64,000 bases of DNA, from the NCBI GenBank assembly GCA_037133755.1, contig JBAXNN010000001.1:253029-317028 (forward strand), given 5' to 3'. Origin of the DNA: F1-60-MAGs149 sp037133755. GTDB taxonomy: Bacteria; Actinomycetota; Thermoleophilia; Gaiellales; F1-60-MAGs149. The translations under genes were made by a program, and so were the position numbers. The first letter of the stretch is position 1. Every line of letters starts with the position of its first letter. The notes beneath the pieces are model-generated. The model saw nothing but the letters and a program-made list of their open reading frames with translations. It had not been told where the DNA came from and made no database searches. This document shows, piece by piece, positions 24,932-33,873 of this stretch.

Positions 24932-26383
24932 GTGAGCACCCGGGTCATCGCGCGGCGCTACACGCTTGAGGTGCCAGAGCCGGCAGCGCCCGGCAGCACC
25001 GTCTGGCGCGGGCGCGATTCGACGAACGGTGGTGCCGTCGTGGTCACGCTGCTCGACGAGCATCCGGAGGTTGATTCGACGCTGGCGGCGCTTGTTGCGG
25101 TGCGGCACCCGGCGTTGCCGGTGGTGCTCGACCACGGCGTCGACGGTGTCACGCGCTACGTCGTCACTCCCGCGCGCTCGGGACAGTCGGCCCGGGCGCG
25201 TCTGCTGGTCGGTGCAAGCGTGGAGCCCGCCGAGGCCGCCGAGGTTGCAGCGGAGCTCGCCGACGCGTTGGCCGCGCTGCACGCCCGTGGTCTCGTGCAG
25301 GGGCAGCTGACGCTCGATCGTGTCGTCGCCGACGAGAGCGGTCCACTGCGGCTGGAGGATCTCGCCACCGGCGGGCTCGCCCGGCCCGCCGACCAGCCGG
25401 ACGACGACCTTCGCCAGCTTGCGGGAGTGCTGCGCGATCTCCTCGGACTGTCGGCCGACGCCACCCCGCTTGAGGCCGAGGGGGTTCCGCCGCGGCTCGC
25501 CGGTCTGCTGCAGAGCCTCGCCTCCTTCACGCCCCCGCCGGCCACCGATGCACGTGACGCGCTGCGGCGCATCGCGCGTGAGAGCGCACCCGGGTGGGAG
25601 CCCTTTGCCACCCCTGCGGTCAGAGCGGCACCCGCGCCACTGGCCGTCGAGGAGGAGCCGACAGGCTCCCGGAATCGTGGACTCACGGCGCTCGTCGGGG
25701 TCTTGGCCGTCGCGGTGGTGATCCTCGCCATCGTGGTGGTGATCGGTGTCGTCGATCGCCGTGATGCCGACCAGCGTGCGGCACAATCCGCGCTCCCCGG
25801 TCCGATCAGCACGGTCTCCCCTGGCTCAACGATCGAAGGCGGCCCCTTCGTTGAGACGACAGCACCGATCGACACGATGGCGGCTACCACCGAGGTGCAG
25901 CCGGTCGGGCCCAACCGTACGCCGCGCGCTCTGAGGATCACGACCATCACAACGGTCGATCCAGCGGGCGACAACGCGGAGAACAACGATCAGGTGCGCT
26001 TCGCCATCGACCGCTCGCCGAAGACTGGCTGGTCAACGGAGATCTACAAGCCGGGCGTGATCGAGAAGAAGCGCGGGGTCGGCCTGCAGCTGCACCTCGC
26101 CGTCCCGAGCCGCGTACGGCGGCTCGCGATCACGAGCGCGCCCGCTGGCGCGACGGTTGTTGTTTATGGCGTGCGTGGCACCCCGCCGCCCAAAGCACCA
26201 CGCGACTGGACGCAGCTGACCGACCCGAAGGAGCTCATGCGCGCCACCGCCGTGGTGCCGATCCGGCGTGTTGCACCGCTGACGGACGTGCTGATCTGGA
26301 TCACCGGTCTGCCGCCGGTCAAGGGCGGGTACGGGGTGACCTTCAACGACATCCGTCTGACGGGCGTCCCCACCGGCGCCTGA
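24932..26383 (+). CDS. Membrane-anchored pseudokinase with MviN-like extracellular domain
   Basis: The protein has 483 residues. Residues about 1-225 have a protein-kinase fold (RYTLEVPEPAAPGSTVWRGR, RHPALPVVLDHG, ALAALHARGLVQGQLTLDRV). However, there is no glycine loop, no catalytic HRD Asp (GQL replaces it) and no DFG. One membrane helix (about 249-273) and a Ser/Thr-rich linker lead to a beta domain with NAENNDQVRFAIDRSPKTGW and a GVGLQLHL strand. This matches the C-terminal pseudokinase-TM-galactose-binding-like part of mycobacterial and streptomycete MviN. The MurJ flippase half is absent. It probably docks an FHA protein once phosphorylated (inference). Confidence 0.72.
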   Translation: MSTRVIARRYTLEVPEPAAPGSTVWRGRDSTNGGAVVVTLLDEHPEVDSTLAALVAVRHPALPVVLDHGVDGVTRYVVTPARSGQSARARLLVGASVEPAEAAEVAAELADALAALHARGLVQGQLTLDRVVADESGPLRLEDLATGGLARPADQPDDDLRQLAGVLRDLLGLSADATPLEAEGVPPRLAGLLQSLASFTPPPATDARDALRRIARESAPGWEPFATPAVRAAPAPLAVEEEPTGSRNRGLTALVGVLAVAVVILAIVVVIGVVDRRDADQRAAQSALPGPISTVSPGSTIEGGPFVETTAPIDTMAATTEVQPVGPNRTPRALRITTITTVDPAGDNAENNDQVRFAIDRSPKTGWSTEIYKPGVIEKKRGVGLQLHLAVPSRVRRLAITSAPAGATVVVYGVRGTPPPKAPRDWTQLTDPKELMRATAVVPIRRVAPLTDVLIWITGLPPVKGGYGVTFNDIRLTGVPTGA

Positions 26384-26407
26384 CAGTTTGGGGCCGGCCC
26401 CAAACTG
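26384..26407. repeat. Perfect 24-bp palindrome 1 (core TTTGGGGCCGGCCCCAAA)
   Basis: A perfect 12+12 palindrome begins one base after the pseudokinase stop. It may act as a bidirectional terminator stem (loop-less on paper) or as a protein site. Confidence 0.75.
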
Positions 26408-26420
26408 ACCAGAATTCGGC

Positions 26421-26444
26421 CAATCTGGGGCCGGCCCCAAATTG
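26421..26444. repeat. 24-bp palindrome 2, same core with one mismatch
   Basis: CAATCTGGGGCC pairs with GGCCCCAAATTG at 11 of 12 positions. It shares the GGGGCCGGCCCC core with palindrome 1 and is followed by TTGACC, as palindrome 1 is followed by CTGACC. Confidence 0.75.
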
Positions 26445-26448
26445 ACCG

Positions 26449-26482
26449 CGTGCACGTTTGGATCCGGATCCAAATCTGCACG
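26449..26482. repeat. 34-bp palindrome 3 (core TTTGGATCCGGATCCAAA)
   Basis: A perfect 18-bp core is flanked by CGTGCA and TGCACG, with two unpaired bases on each side. The TTTGG-CCGG-CCAAA frame is common to palindromes 1 and 3. It ends 12 bases before the ddl stop. Confidence 0.75.
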
Positions 26483-26494
26483 GATGCTGAACCG

Positions 26495-27496
26495 CTAGCG
26501 CAGCAGGCCGGCGTTGCGCGCGTGGCGCTCGACGGCCAGGTCGACCAGGCGTGTCAGCAGCTCGGCGTACGCGATGCCGGTGGCCTCGAACATACGGGCG
26601 TAGTAGCTCGTCGCGGTGAAGCCCGGGATCGCATTGATCTCGTTGAGCACGAGACGTCCTTCGGTGGTGTAGAAGAAGTCGACGCGCGCCATGCCGTGGC
26701 AGTCACAGACCGCGAAGGCCTGGGCGGCGATTGCGCGCTGACGATCGCTGACCTCGGCCGGGATGTCGGCGGGGACGACGAGGGCCGAGCCACCCGCCGC
26801 GTACTTGGCCTCGTAGTCGTACCACTCGGCGTCGAAGGTGATCTCGCCGACGACGGACACGGTCAACGCGGGCGGCAGGCCGAGCACGCTGCACTCGACC
26901 TCCTTCCCGACCAGCAACTCCTCGACCAGCACCTTGTCGTCGTGGGCGAGCGCGAGGTCGAGCGCGGCGTCGAGGTCGTTGGCGGTCTCAACGCGCGAGA
27001 TGCCAACGCTCGAGCCGAGCCGCGCCGGCTTGACGAAGACGGGGAAGCCGAACGCGTCCTCGATGCGCGCGCGCACCGCGCCACGGTCGTCAGCGGGGCC
27101 GACCAAGACCTCACGCGCGACGTCGATGCCGGCGTCGCGCAGCGCGGCCTTGCAGCGCTCCTTGTCCATCGTCAGCGCGGCACCGAGCACGCCGGAGCCG
27201 ACGTACGCCACGTCGAGCATCTCGAGCAGCCCCTGCACCGTGCCGTCCTCGCCGAACGGACCGTGCAACACGGGAAAGACGACGTCGCACCCGAGTGGCC
27301 CGCCTTGGCCGGGCGTGACCGAGACGACGGAGCCGTCGGCCGCGGTCCAGACGCCCTCGCGCGAGATCGTGATGCGCTCGACGTCGAAGCGCGCGGGATC
27401 GAGTCCCGTGGCGACGCTTTCGGCCGAGCGCAGCGACACGTCGTGCTCCGACGAGCGGCCGCCGCCGAGGACGGCGACGCGCAGGCGCTCGGCCAC
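26495..27496 (-). CDS. ddl: D-alanine--D-alanine ligase
   Basis: The 333-residue ATP-grasp enzyme has the N-terminal VAVLGGGRSSEHDVSLRSAE, the catalytic-loop region GPFGEDGTVQGLLEM, KPARLGSSVGI and the metal-binding end VLNEINAIPGFTATSYY. It makes the D-Ala-D-Ala dipeptide of peptidoglycan precursors in the cytoplasm. Its GTG start overlaps the pknB stop by one base (TAGTG), so it is the last gene of the division/kinase operon. Placement directly after pknB couples precursor supply to the signalling block. Confidence 0.95.
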   Translation of the reverse strand: MAERLRVAVLGGGRSSEHDVSLRSAESVATGLDPARFDVERITISREGVWTAADGSVVSVTPGQGGPLGCDVVFPVLHGPFGEDGTVQGLLEMLDVAYVGSGVLGAALTMDKERCKAALRDAGIDVAREVLVGPADDRGAVRARIEDAFGFPVFVKPARLGSSVGISRVETANDLDAALDLALAHDDKVLVEELLVGKEVECSVLGLPPALTVSVVGEITFDAEWYDYEAKYAAGGSALVVPADIPAEVSDRQRAIAAQAFAVCDCHGMARVDFFYTTEGRLVLNEINAIPGFTATSYYARMFEATGIAYAELLTRLVDLAVERHARNAGLLR

Positions 27497-29439
27497 TAGG
27501 TCGTCGACCCCGTGTAGCGACCTACGACGATCGTGACCGTGGAGCCCTGCGGCTTCTGCGAGTTGCCGGCCGGGTTCTGCGAGATGACGATGCCGTCCTG
27601 CGCTGGATCGCTGGTGGACTGTTCGGTGACGTTCGGCGTGAAGCCCGCGCTCGAGAGCGCAGCCTCGGCATTGCTGCGCGACTGGTTGATCACGCTCGGC
27701 ACCGTGGTGGTCGCAGGGCCCTTGGAGACGACGACGTTGACGGAGCTACCGGCGGCCACGCTCGTACCGGCTGCGGGATCCTGGCTGATCACCTGGCCGA
27801 CCGGAGCGGCGTCGTTGGCCTCTGTCTGCGAGCCGAGCACGAGCCCCGCCGCGATCAAGGTGTTCTGGGCGTTGTTGACATCCATCTTCGTGATGTTCGG
27901 CACCGTGCCGGCCTTCTTGCCCGTCGAGACGGTGAGGGTGACGGTCGAGCCCGGCTTCACCTCGACACCGGCCGACGGAGCCTGCGTGATGACGTTGCCC
28001 TCGGCGACGGTATCGCTGGAGTCCTCCACGGTGGTGACCAGCAGCCCGAGTGCCTCGAGCTGCGCGGTGGCGTCGCCGAGCGCCGACCCCTGCACGCTTG
28101 GTACGGCCACAACGTTCGGACCCGACGAGACCTGTAGTTCGACCGTTGTGCCCGTCGGCACCTTGCCACCCGCGTTCGGACGCGTGGCGATGACCTGCCC
28201 CTCGGGCACGTCGGCGGAGGCCTGCTTGGTCACAAGGACAGCGAACCCGAGCGCCTTCAGCTGTGCCGTCGCGTCGGCCTCCGTGCTGCCGACGAGGCTC
28301 GGGATCTCCACGAGGGCGCTGGACGTCGAGGTCGTCGCCGACGTGCCGCCGCCACCGTCTGAGCCACCACGGGCGAATGCGAAGACGCCCACGGCGATGG
28401 CGAGCAACAGGACGCCGAGCACGACGAGCAGAATCCAGAGGCGCTTGCGATTGGGATTGCCGTTGCGCGCGGGCGCGGTGTCCCGTGGCGGCAACGGCGG
28501 TGCGACCATCGTCTCGCTCGCCGGCGGTGCGGACGGCGGCTGCATGGCCTGCGTCATCGCCAGCGTGGCGGCGCCGATCACGGCGGTCTCGTCGCTGATC
28601 GGCAGGCCCTGGCGGACACGGTCGAGCTCGATGCCCATCTCGTCGGCGCTCTGATAGCGCTGCCGCGGATCCTTGGCGAGCGCGCGCATGACGACCGATT
28701 CGAGCGCGACGGGGACCAGCGGGTTGCGATCGGTCAGCGGCTCGGGCGCCTCCTGTACATGGCGCATGGCGACGTTGACGGCGGTGTCGCCCTCGAACGG
28801 CACGCGGCCGGACAGCATCTCGTAGAGCACGATGCCGACGGAGTAGAGATCGGCCGGCGGGCCGACCGTCAGGCCGCGGGCCTGCTCCGGCGCGAGGTAC
28901 TGGGCCGTGCCGACGATCGAGCCGGCCTCGGTCATCTCGGTATCACCGCCGGCGCTGGCGATGCCGAAGTCGGCCACCTTCAGCTTGCCGTCGGGTTGCA
29001 TCAGGATGTTCTGCGGCTTGACGTCGCGGTGGACGACACCCTGCTGATGCGCGACGCGGAGCGCGGCCAGGATCTGCAGTGCAATCGTGATCGCGCGGCG
29101 CGGCTCGAGCGGCGACTCGCGGCGGATCAGGTCCTTCAGCGTCTCGCCCTCGACGTACTCCTGGACGATGTACGACATGCCACCCTGTGACTGGTCGTAG
29201 ACCTGCACGATGTTCGGGTGGTTGAGGCGCGCAGCGGCGCGGGCCTCGCGCTGGAAGCGCTCGATGAAATGCGGGTCGTCGCTGTGGCGATCGGCGAGTA
29301 CCTTGATCGCGACCTCACGATGCAGCGACTCGTCCTGCGCCAGGAAGACGCGCGCCATCCCACCCTGGCCGAGGCGGCGGATGATGCGGTAGCGCCCGGC
29401 GAAGAGTGCGCCGTCAGAGGTGTCCATCGGGGTCGTCAT
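27496..29439 (-). CDS. pknB: PASTA-domain Ser/Thr protein kinase PknB
   Basis: The protein has 647 residues. The kinase domain (about 16-275) has GQGGMARV, Lys46 in VAIKVL, Asp139 in HRDVKPQN and Asp157 in DFG. A linker and membrane helix (about 331-353) are followed by four PASTA domains (about 370-640), each ending in a G(S/T)TV-type strand. PASTA domains bind muropeptides or lipid II outside the cell, and the kinase phosphorylates division and wall-synthesis proteins. All catalytic residues are intact. It lies 22 nt after pbpA in the ftsW-pbpA-pknB order conserved across Actinomycetota. Confidence 0.97.
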   Translation of the reverse strand: MTTPMDTSDGALFAGRYRIIRRLGQGGMARVFLAQDESLHREVAIKVLADRHSDDPHFIERFQREARAAARLNHPNIVQVYDQSQGGMSYIVQEYVEGETLKDLIRRESPLEPRRAITIALQILAALRVAHQQGVVHRDVKPQNILMQPDGKLKVADFGIASAGGDTEMTEAGSIVGTAQYLAPEQARGLTVGPPADLYSVGIVLYEMLSGRVPFEGDTAVNVAMRHVQEAPEPLTDRNPLVPVALESVVMRALAKDPRQRYQSADEMGIELDRVRQGLPISDETAVIGAATLAMTQAMQPPSAPPASETMVAPPLPPRDTAPARNGNPNRKRLWILLVVLGVLLLAIAVGVFAFARGGSDGGGGTSATTSTSSALVEIPSLVGSTEADATAQLKALGFAVLVTKQASADVPEGQVIATRPNAGGKVPTGTTVELQVSSGPNVVAVPSVQGSALGDATAQLEALGLLVTTVEDSSDTVAEGNVITQAPSAGVEVKPGSTVTLTVSTGKKAGTVPNITKMDVNNAQNTLIAAGLVLGSQTEANDAAPVGQVISQDPAAGTSVAAGSSVNVVVSKGPATTTVPSVINQSRSNAEAALSSAGFTPNVTEQSTSDPAQDGIVISQNPAGNSQKPQGSTVTIVVGRYTGSTT

Positions 29440-29461
29440 GCGGTGTTCCGTGCGGATTGTC

Positions 29462-30904
29462 TCACGATGCCGGCTCCGTGAGCGCCCGTAGGACGCTCGC
29501 TGCGATTGGGGCCGCTATATCGCCGCCGGTTCCGTCGGTGTTCTCGACGAGCACGGCGAATGCGTATCGCGGTGCCTCGGCGGGCGCGAAGCCGATGAAC
29601 CACGCGTCATTCTTGCCGTCACGCCCGGTCTCGGCGGTCCCCGTCTTGCCGGCCACATCGAGGCCGGCGACGTTCGCTGCGGTGCCCGTGCCGTCGTCGA
29701 CCACGTCCTTCATCAACTGCCGCAGGGTCGCCGCGGTCTCGGTCGTCATGGCGCGGCCGAGGTAGACGGGCTGCGGTCGACGTACGACCGACCCGTCGGG
29801 CGCGCGCACCTCCTGCACCGGCTGCGGCGCGACGATCTGACCGCCGTTGGCGACGGCCACCGCGACCTCTGCCATCTGCAGCGGTGTCGCGAGCAGGCGC
29901 TCTTGCCCGATCGCGAGGCGCGCGACATCGACGGGGGTGTCGAACGGCACGAGGTTGCCCCGGCGGTTGAAGATGCCCGACGGCAGCGTCTGCTCGGGCG
30001 GATAGTCCCAAGGGAAGCGCTTGAAGAACCCGAAGTCCTTCATCGTCGCCTCCAGCTTCTCCTGGCCGAGCGTCAGGCCGACCTTCGCGAAGGTCGTGTT
30101 GATCGAGTGAACGAGCGCATAGCCGAAGTCGTGCGGCCCGTAGGCGTGGTTGCGGAAGTTGCAGAGATCCTGGCCGCCGGTCTGGATGCAGGCCGGGCCG
30201 GGGAACTGCTGGTCGACGGTGACGGCCTCGTTGTCGAGCGCACTCGCAGCAGTCACGACCTTGAATGTCGAGCCCGGGGGATAGAGGCCCTGCGTCGCGC
30301 GGTTGAGCAGCGGCGAGGCTGGATCCGACAGGGCCTGCTCGAGCCCCGTGTTGGGGTTGTAGGTCGGCGTCGACGCCATCACGAGCAGCCCGCCCGTACT
30401 GGGATCCATCACGACGACGCTGCCGCGCGCGTGGAGGCGCTCGAGCTCGTCCATCGCAGCCTGCTGGCCTGCTGCCGACAGCCGCAGGATCACGTCGTCG
30501 CCGCGCACCGTGTCGCCCTTCATGCGGTCGAAGGCGTTCTGGATGCCGGCGAGATCGCCGGTACTGCCGGAGAGCTCTGGGTCGAGCGAGCGCTCGAGAC
30601 CCGAGCGACCGGCGAGCAGGTTGGAGTAGCCGACGAGTTGCGCGGCCAGGCCACCCTCGGGGTAGGTGCGGGTGTAGACCGTGCGCCCATCGAGCTTGCC
30701 GGGCTTGGATTCGGCCAGCACGATGCCGTCAGCGGTCGCGATCGAACCACGGTCGATCGCCAGATCGCGGTAGACCATGCGAACGTTCGCCTGCCGCGCC
30801 TCGAGCGAGCCGCGGGCCCAGACCTGCCAGTAGGTCGTCATGCCGATCAGAGCCAAGAGGGCGATGGTGGTGACCACGAACAGGTTCGAGATCCGGCGAT
30901 TCAC
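29462..30904 (-). CDS. pbpA: Penicillin-binding transpeptidase PbpA
   Basis: From VNRRISNLFVVTTIALLALIG the protein has 480 residues. A short cytoplasmic tail and one membrane helix (about 8-30) precede a dimerisation domain and the transpeptidase domain. The latter has Ser212-x-x-Lys215 in PPGSTFK, HSINTTF (SxN) and KTGTAET. It cross-links peptidoglycan and partners the SEDS protein FtsW/RodA encoded just upstream. The GTG start overlaps that stop (GTGA). It corresponds to mycobacterial PbpA. Confidence 0.95.
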   Translation of the reverse strand: MNRRISNLFVVTTIALLALIGMTTYWQVWARGSLEARQANVRMVYRDLAIDRGSIATADGIVLAESKPGKLDGRTVYTRTYPEGGLAAQLVGYSNLLAGRSGLERSLDPELSGSTGDLAGIQNAFDRMKGDTVRGDDVILRLSAAGQQAAMDELERLHARGSVVVMDPSTGGLLVMASTPTYNPNTGLEQALSDPASPLLNRATQGLYPPGSTFKVVTAASALDNEAVTVDQQFPGPACIQTGGQDLCNFRNHAYGPHDFGYALVHSINTTFAKVGLTLGQEKLEATMKDFGFFKRFPWDYPPEQTLPSGIFNRRGNLVPFDTPVDVARLAIGQERLLATPLQMAEVAVAVANGGQIVAPQPVQEVRAPDGSVVRRPQPVYLGRAMTTETAATLRQLMKDVVDDGTGTAANVAGLDVAGKTGTAETGRDGKNDAWFIGFAPAEAPRYAFAVLVENTDGTGGDIAAPIAASVLRALTEPAS

Positions 30905-32214
30905 AGCGGTCGCTCCCGATTGGCGCGCTGCGAGATGCACAGCAGGAGCCCGGCGATCGCGAAGTTGGCCGTCACGCTCGAACCGCCGTAGGAGACGAAC
31001 GGCAACGTCAGGCCCGTCAGCGGCAACAGGCGGATGACGCCACCGACGATGACGAATACCTGGAAGGCCACGGCGGTCGCGAGGCCAGCCGCCAGCAGTT
31101 TCGAGAAGCCATCGTCAGCCGTCGTCGCGATGCGGAAGCCGCGCCAGGCGAGCAGCAGGTAGAGCAGTACGACGGCGATGGCGCCGACCAGGCCCATCTC
31201 GTTGGCGATCACCGAGTAGATGAAGTCGGTCTGGGCAAAGGGGATGATCGTGCTGCCGCCGCTGTTGAGAATCAGGCCGCGGCCGAAGCCCGCGCCGAGC
31301 ACGCCGCCATCGGCGATGGTGTAGATCGACTGCGCGATCTGGTACCCGCTCGTCTGCTCGACGGCCCACGGATCCAGCCAGCCTTCGATGCGCGATTGCA
31401 CGTGCGAGGTGAGTTGCACGGCACCGAGCGCACCGAGCGCGAAGATGCCGAGCCCAGCGCCGACGTAGAGCAGGCGGCCCGTGGCGATGTAGATCATCGA
31501 GAGGGCGATGACGTAGAACAGCAACGACGTCCCGAGGTCGTTCATCGCGACGAGCAGCACCAACGAGATTCCGCACAGGAGCAGCAGCGGCAGCGCGTGG
31601 CGCAGAGCGGGAATGCCGACGCCGAGGATGCGGCGGGTTGGCGCGGCCAGCACCTCGCGTCGCTCGCGGAGATAGCCGGCAAGGAAGATGACGAGCAGGA
31701 TCTTGGCGAACTCACCCGGCTGGATCTGCAGTCCGCCGATGCGGATCCACAGGCGCGCGCCGTTGACCGACGCACCCAGGGTGATCGTCAGGACGAGCAA
31801 CACCACGGCCAACGCACCGCAGGTGTACTTGAGTTCCTCGAGGCGCCGGATGTCACGAAAGGCGATGACCACCCCGACGAAGAGCGCTAGTCCGAGCAGC
31901 ATCCAGATGCCCTGGTCGCGGGCCAATTGCGGTGAGATCCGATAGATCTCGATCAATCCGATCGCGGTGAGCACCGCGGTGATCGGGAGGACGTACGGGT
32001 CGGCATCGGGCAGCGCCACGCGGACGACGGCGTGTGCCACGAAATAGGCGACGGCGAACAGCAGCGCGGCGACGAGCGGCGAAGAGGAGAACTCCTGGGC
32101 GCGGGCGAGCTGCACCGCCGCGAAACCGGCAGTGGTGATCAGCACGGCCAGGCCGATCAGTCCGAGCTCGCGGTTGCGGCTCGGCAGGTCGAGGATGCCG
32201 CGCTCGGTGATCAC
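30901..32214 (-). CDS. ftsW: SEDS peptidoglycan glycosyltransferase FtsW/RodA
   Basis: The 437-residue polytopic SEDS protein has about ten to twelve membrane helices. Recognisable pieces are IRIGGLQIQPGEFAKI, AMNDLGTSLLFY and the C-terminal TGLTLPFVSYGGSS. SEDS proteins polymerise lipid II at the outer membrane face with their cognate class B PBP. The GTG start overlaps the PP2C stop (GTGA). Many mycobacterial annotations call this position rodA; sequence alone does not separate division from elongation function. Confidence 0.93.
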   Translation of the reverse strand: MITERGILDLPSRNRELGLIGLAVLITTAGFAAVQLARAQEFSSSPLVAALLFAVAYFVAHAVVRVALPDADPYVLPITAVLTAIGLIEIYRISPQLARDQGIWMLLGLALFVGVVIAFRDIRRLEELKYTCGALAVVLLVLTITLGASVNGARLWIRIGGLQIQPGEFAKILLVIFLAGYLRERREVLAAPTRRILGVGIPALRHALPLLLLCGISLVLLVAMNDLGTSLLFYVIALSMIYIATGRLLYVGAGLGIFALGALGAVQLTSHVQSRIEGWLDPWAVEQTSGYQIAQSIYTIADGGVLGAGFGRGLILNSGGSTIIPFAQTDFIYSVIANEMGLVGAIAVVLLYLLLAWRGFRIATTADDGFSKLLAAGLATAVAFQVFVIVGGVIRLLPLTGLTLPFVSYGGSSVTANFAIAGLLLCISQRANRERPL

Positions 32215-33368
32215 GGCGCGCTCGGCGGCACTCGGAGCCAGGGCGACGTGGTGGTCAGCTGCGTGATGCGCCCCTCCGCGCTGCCGAGCGAGCCAATGCG
32301 CTGATCGAGCAGCGTCGCGCGCTGCTGCTCCGACAGGGCCGCGGTCGAGAGGTCGGTGATCTCGACGGCGCGGTACAGCGTGATGTCGGACGTGATCTCG
32401 ACCGGGAGGCCCTGGTAGATCGCCACCCGGCCCTCGGGCGTGGCACCGATGAAGTGCGCCCACTGCAGGCCGACCGCAACGGCGACGGCGACGAGGATGC
32501 CGACAGCAGCGACGGCGCCGATGATCGCAAGCAGGCGACCACGACCGCGGTCGCCCTTGGCGGCGGCGCGATCAACAGCCGAGGCCTGCGGCAGCTCGGA
32601 GCCAAGGGCGGTCGCCGGCAGGATCACGATCGGTGGTCGTTCGGGCTCGGTGTCCTCTTCGCGGCGCGAACCGATGCGCAGCAGCACGGCGGTGATGTTG
32701 TCCTCGCCGCCGGCCTTGTTGGCAGCCGTCACGAGCTGCTGTGCGAGGTGGTTCAGCTCGCCACCTCCGCGCAGGATGCGTGCGAGCTCGGCATCGCCGA
32801 CCATGCCGGTCAGGCCGTCCGAGCAGAGCAGGATCAGATCACCGGTCTCGACGGGCACGCGCAGGACATCGACGTCGACGGTGTCGTCGGCGCCGAGGGC
32901 ACGGGTGATGACCGAACGCTGCGGGTGGCGCTCTGCCTCCTCGGGCGTGAGTGCGCCGCGGCGGATCAGCTCGCCGACCAGCGAGTGGTCGTCGGTCAGC
33001 TGGCGCAGCTGGCCCGCGCGCAGCACGTACGCCCGCGAGTCGCCGACGTGCGCGAGCACCAGCGCCTCGCCATCGATCATCGCGGCGGTGATCGTCGTGC
33101 CCATGCCGAGCAGCGAGGCATCGTCGCGCGAGGCCGAGTGGATCCGCCGGTTGACGTCTTCGATGGTCTGCGCGAGTTCCTGCTCGCCACCCTCGAAGCC
33201 GTGCAGGGCCGCCACGGCCATCGCGCTGGCAACCTCGCCGGCACGGGCGCCGCCCATGCCGTCGGCGACGGCGAACACCGGGTCGGACAGGAGCAGCGCG
33301 TCCTCGTTGGACTGGCGCAGCTGGCCGACGTCGCTGCAGGCCCCGGCCTCGCGGATCACGAGTTTCAT
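32211..33368 (-). CDS. pstP: PP2C-family Ser/Thr protein phosphatase (PstP-like)
   Basis: The protein has 385 residues. The PP2C domain (about 5-237) has SNEDALLL, VADGMGGARAGEVAS, HVGDSRAYVL, CSDGLTGMV and GGEDNITAVLL, so all metal-binding Asp residues are present. A linker, one membrane helix (about 279-302) and an extracytoplasmic tail of about 80 residues follow. It reverses phosphorylation by PknB and the upstream kinase. It starts one base after the fhaB stop and overlaps ftsW. Confidence 0.95.
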   Translation of the reverse strand: MKLVIREAGACSDVGQLRQSNEDALLLSDPVFAVADGMGGARAGEVASAMAVAALHGFEGGEQELAQTIEDVNRRIHSASRDDASLLGMGTTITAAMIDGEALVLAHVGDSRAYVLRAGQLRQLTDDHSLVGELIRRGALTPEEAERHPQRSVITRALGADDTVDVDVLRVPVETGDLILLCSDGLTGMVGDAELARILRGGGELNHLAQQLVTAANKAGGEDNITAVLLRIGSRREEDTEPERPPIVILPATALGSELPQASAVDRAAAKGDRGRGRLLAIIGAVAAVGILVAVAVAVGLQWAHFIGATPEGRVAIYQGLPVEITSDITLYRAVEITDLSTAALSEQQRATLLDQRIGSLGSAEGRITQLTTTSPWLRVPPSAP

Positions 33369-33369
33369 G

Positions 33370-33870
33370 TCAGCTGCCCGGCTCGAAGATCATGTGCGTC
33401 GAGCCGACGGCGACCTCGTCGCCGGGCGAGAGGCGCGTCTCGATGGCGATGCGGTCGCCGTTGACGTACGTGCCGTTGGTCGAGCCGAGATCGACGATCG
33501 ACGTGGAGGTGCCGCGCACGCGGACGATCGCGTGGCGCGCAGAGACGAACCCGTCGCCTTCGAGCATGGCGGCGGCATGCGGATCGCGGCCGATCAGAAC
33601 CTCGTGCTCCTCGAGCATCACCGCCGCACCAACGGGGAGGACGTCGCTGGCTACGACCAGCAGGCGGCCCGGCGGCGTCGGCTCCTCCTGGACGACAGCG
33701 GCGGGCTGGTCGCCCAGCGGCAGGGGATCGAACCCCTGCCCCGGCCGGATGATCATGCTCTCCTGGGCACCGCGGACATCGCGAATCGCCGTGCGCGCGA
33801 TGCGCCAGACGAACAGATAGAGCAGGACCAGGACACCGATCCGCAGGACGAGGAGCGCCTGGTCGACCAC
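33370..33870 (-). CDS. fhaB: FHA-domain protein FhaB (FipA-like)
   Basis: The 166-residue protein has an N-terminal membrane helix (about 5-27), a linker and a C-terminal FHA domain with LIGRDPHAAAM, SARHAIVRVR and LGSTNGTYVNG. FHA domains bind phosphothreonine peptides; in mycobacteria FhaB links PknB to division proteins. It starts three bases after the fhaA stop. Confidence 0.93.
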   Translation of the reverse strand: MVDQALLVLRIGVLVLLYLFVWRIARTAIRDVRGAQESMIIRPGQGFDPLPLGDQPAAVVQEEPTPPGRLLVVASDVLPVGAAVMLEEHEVLIGRDPHAAAMLEGDGFVSARHAIVRVRGTSTSIVDLGSTNGTYVNGDRIAIETRLSPGDEVAVGSTHMIFEPGS

Positions 33871-33873
33871 GGC

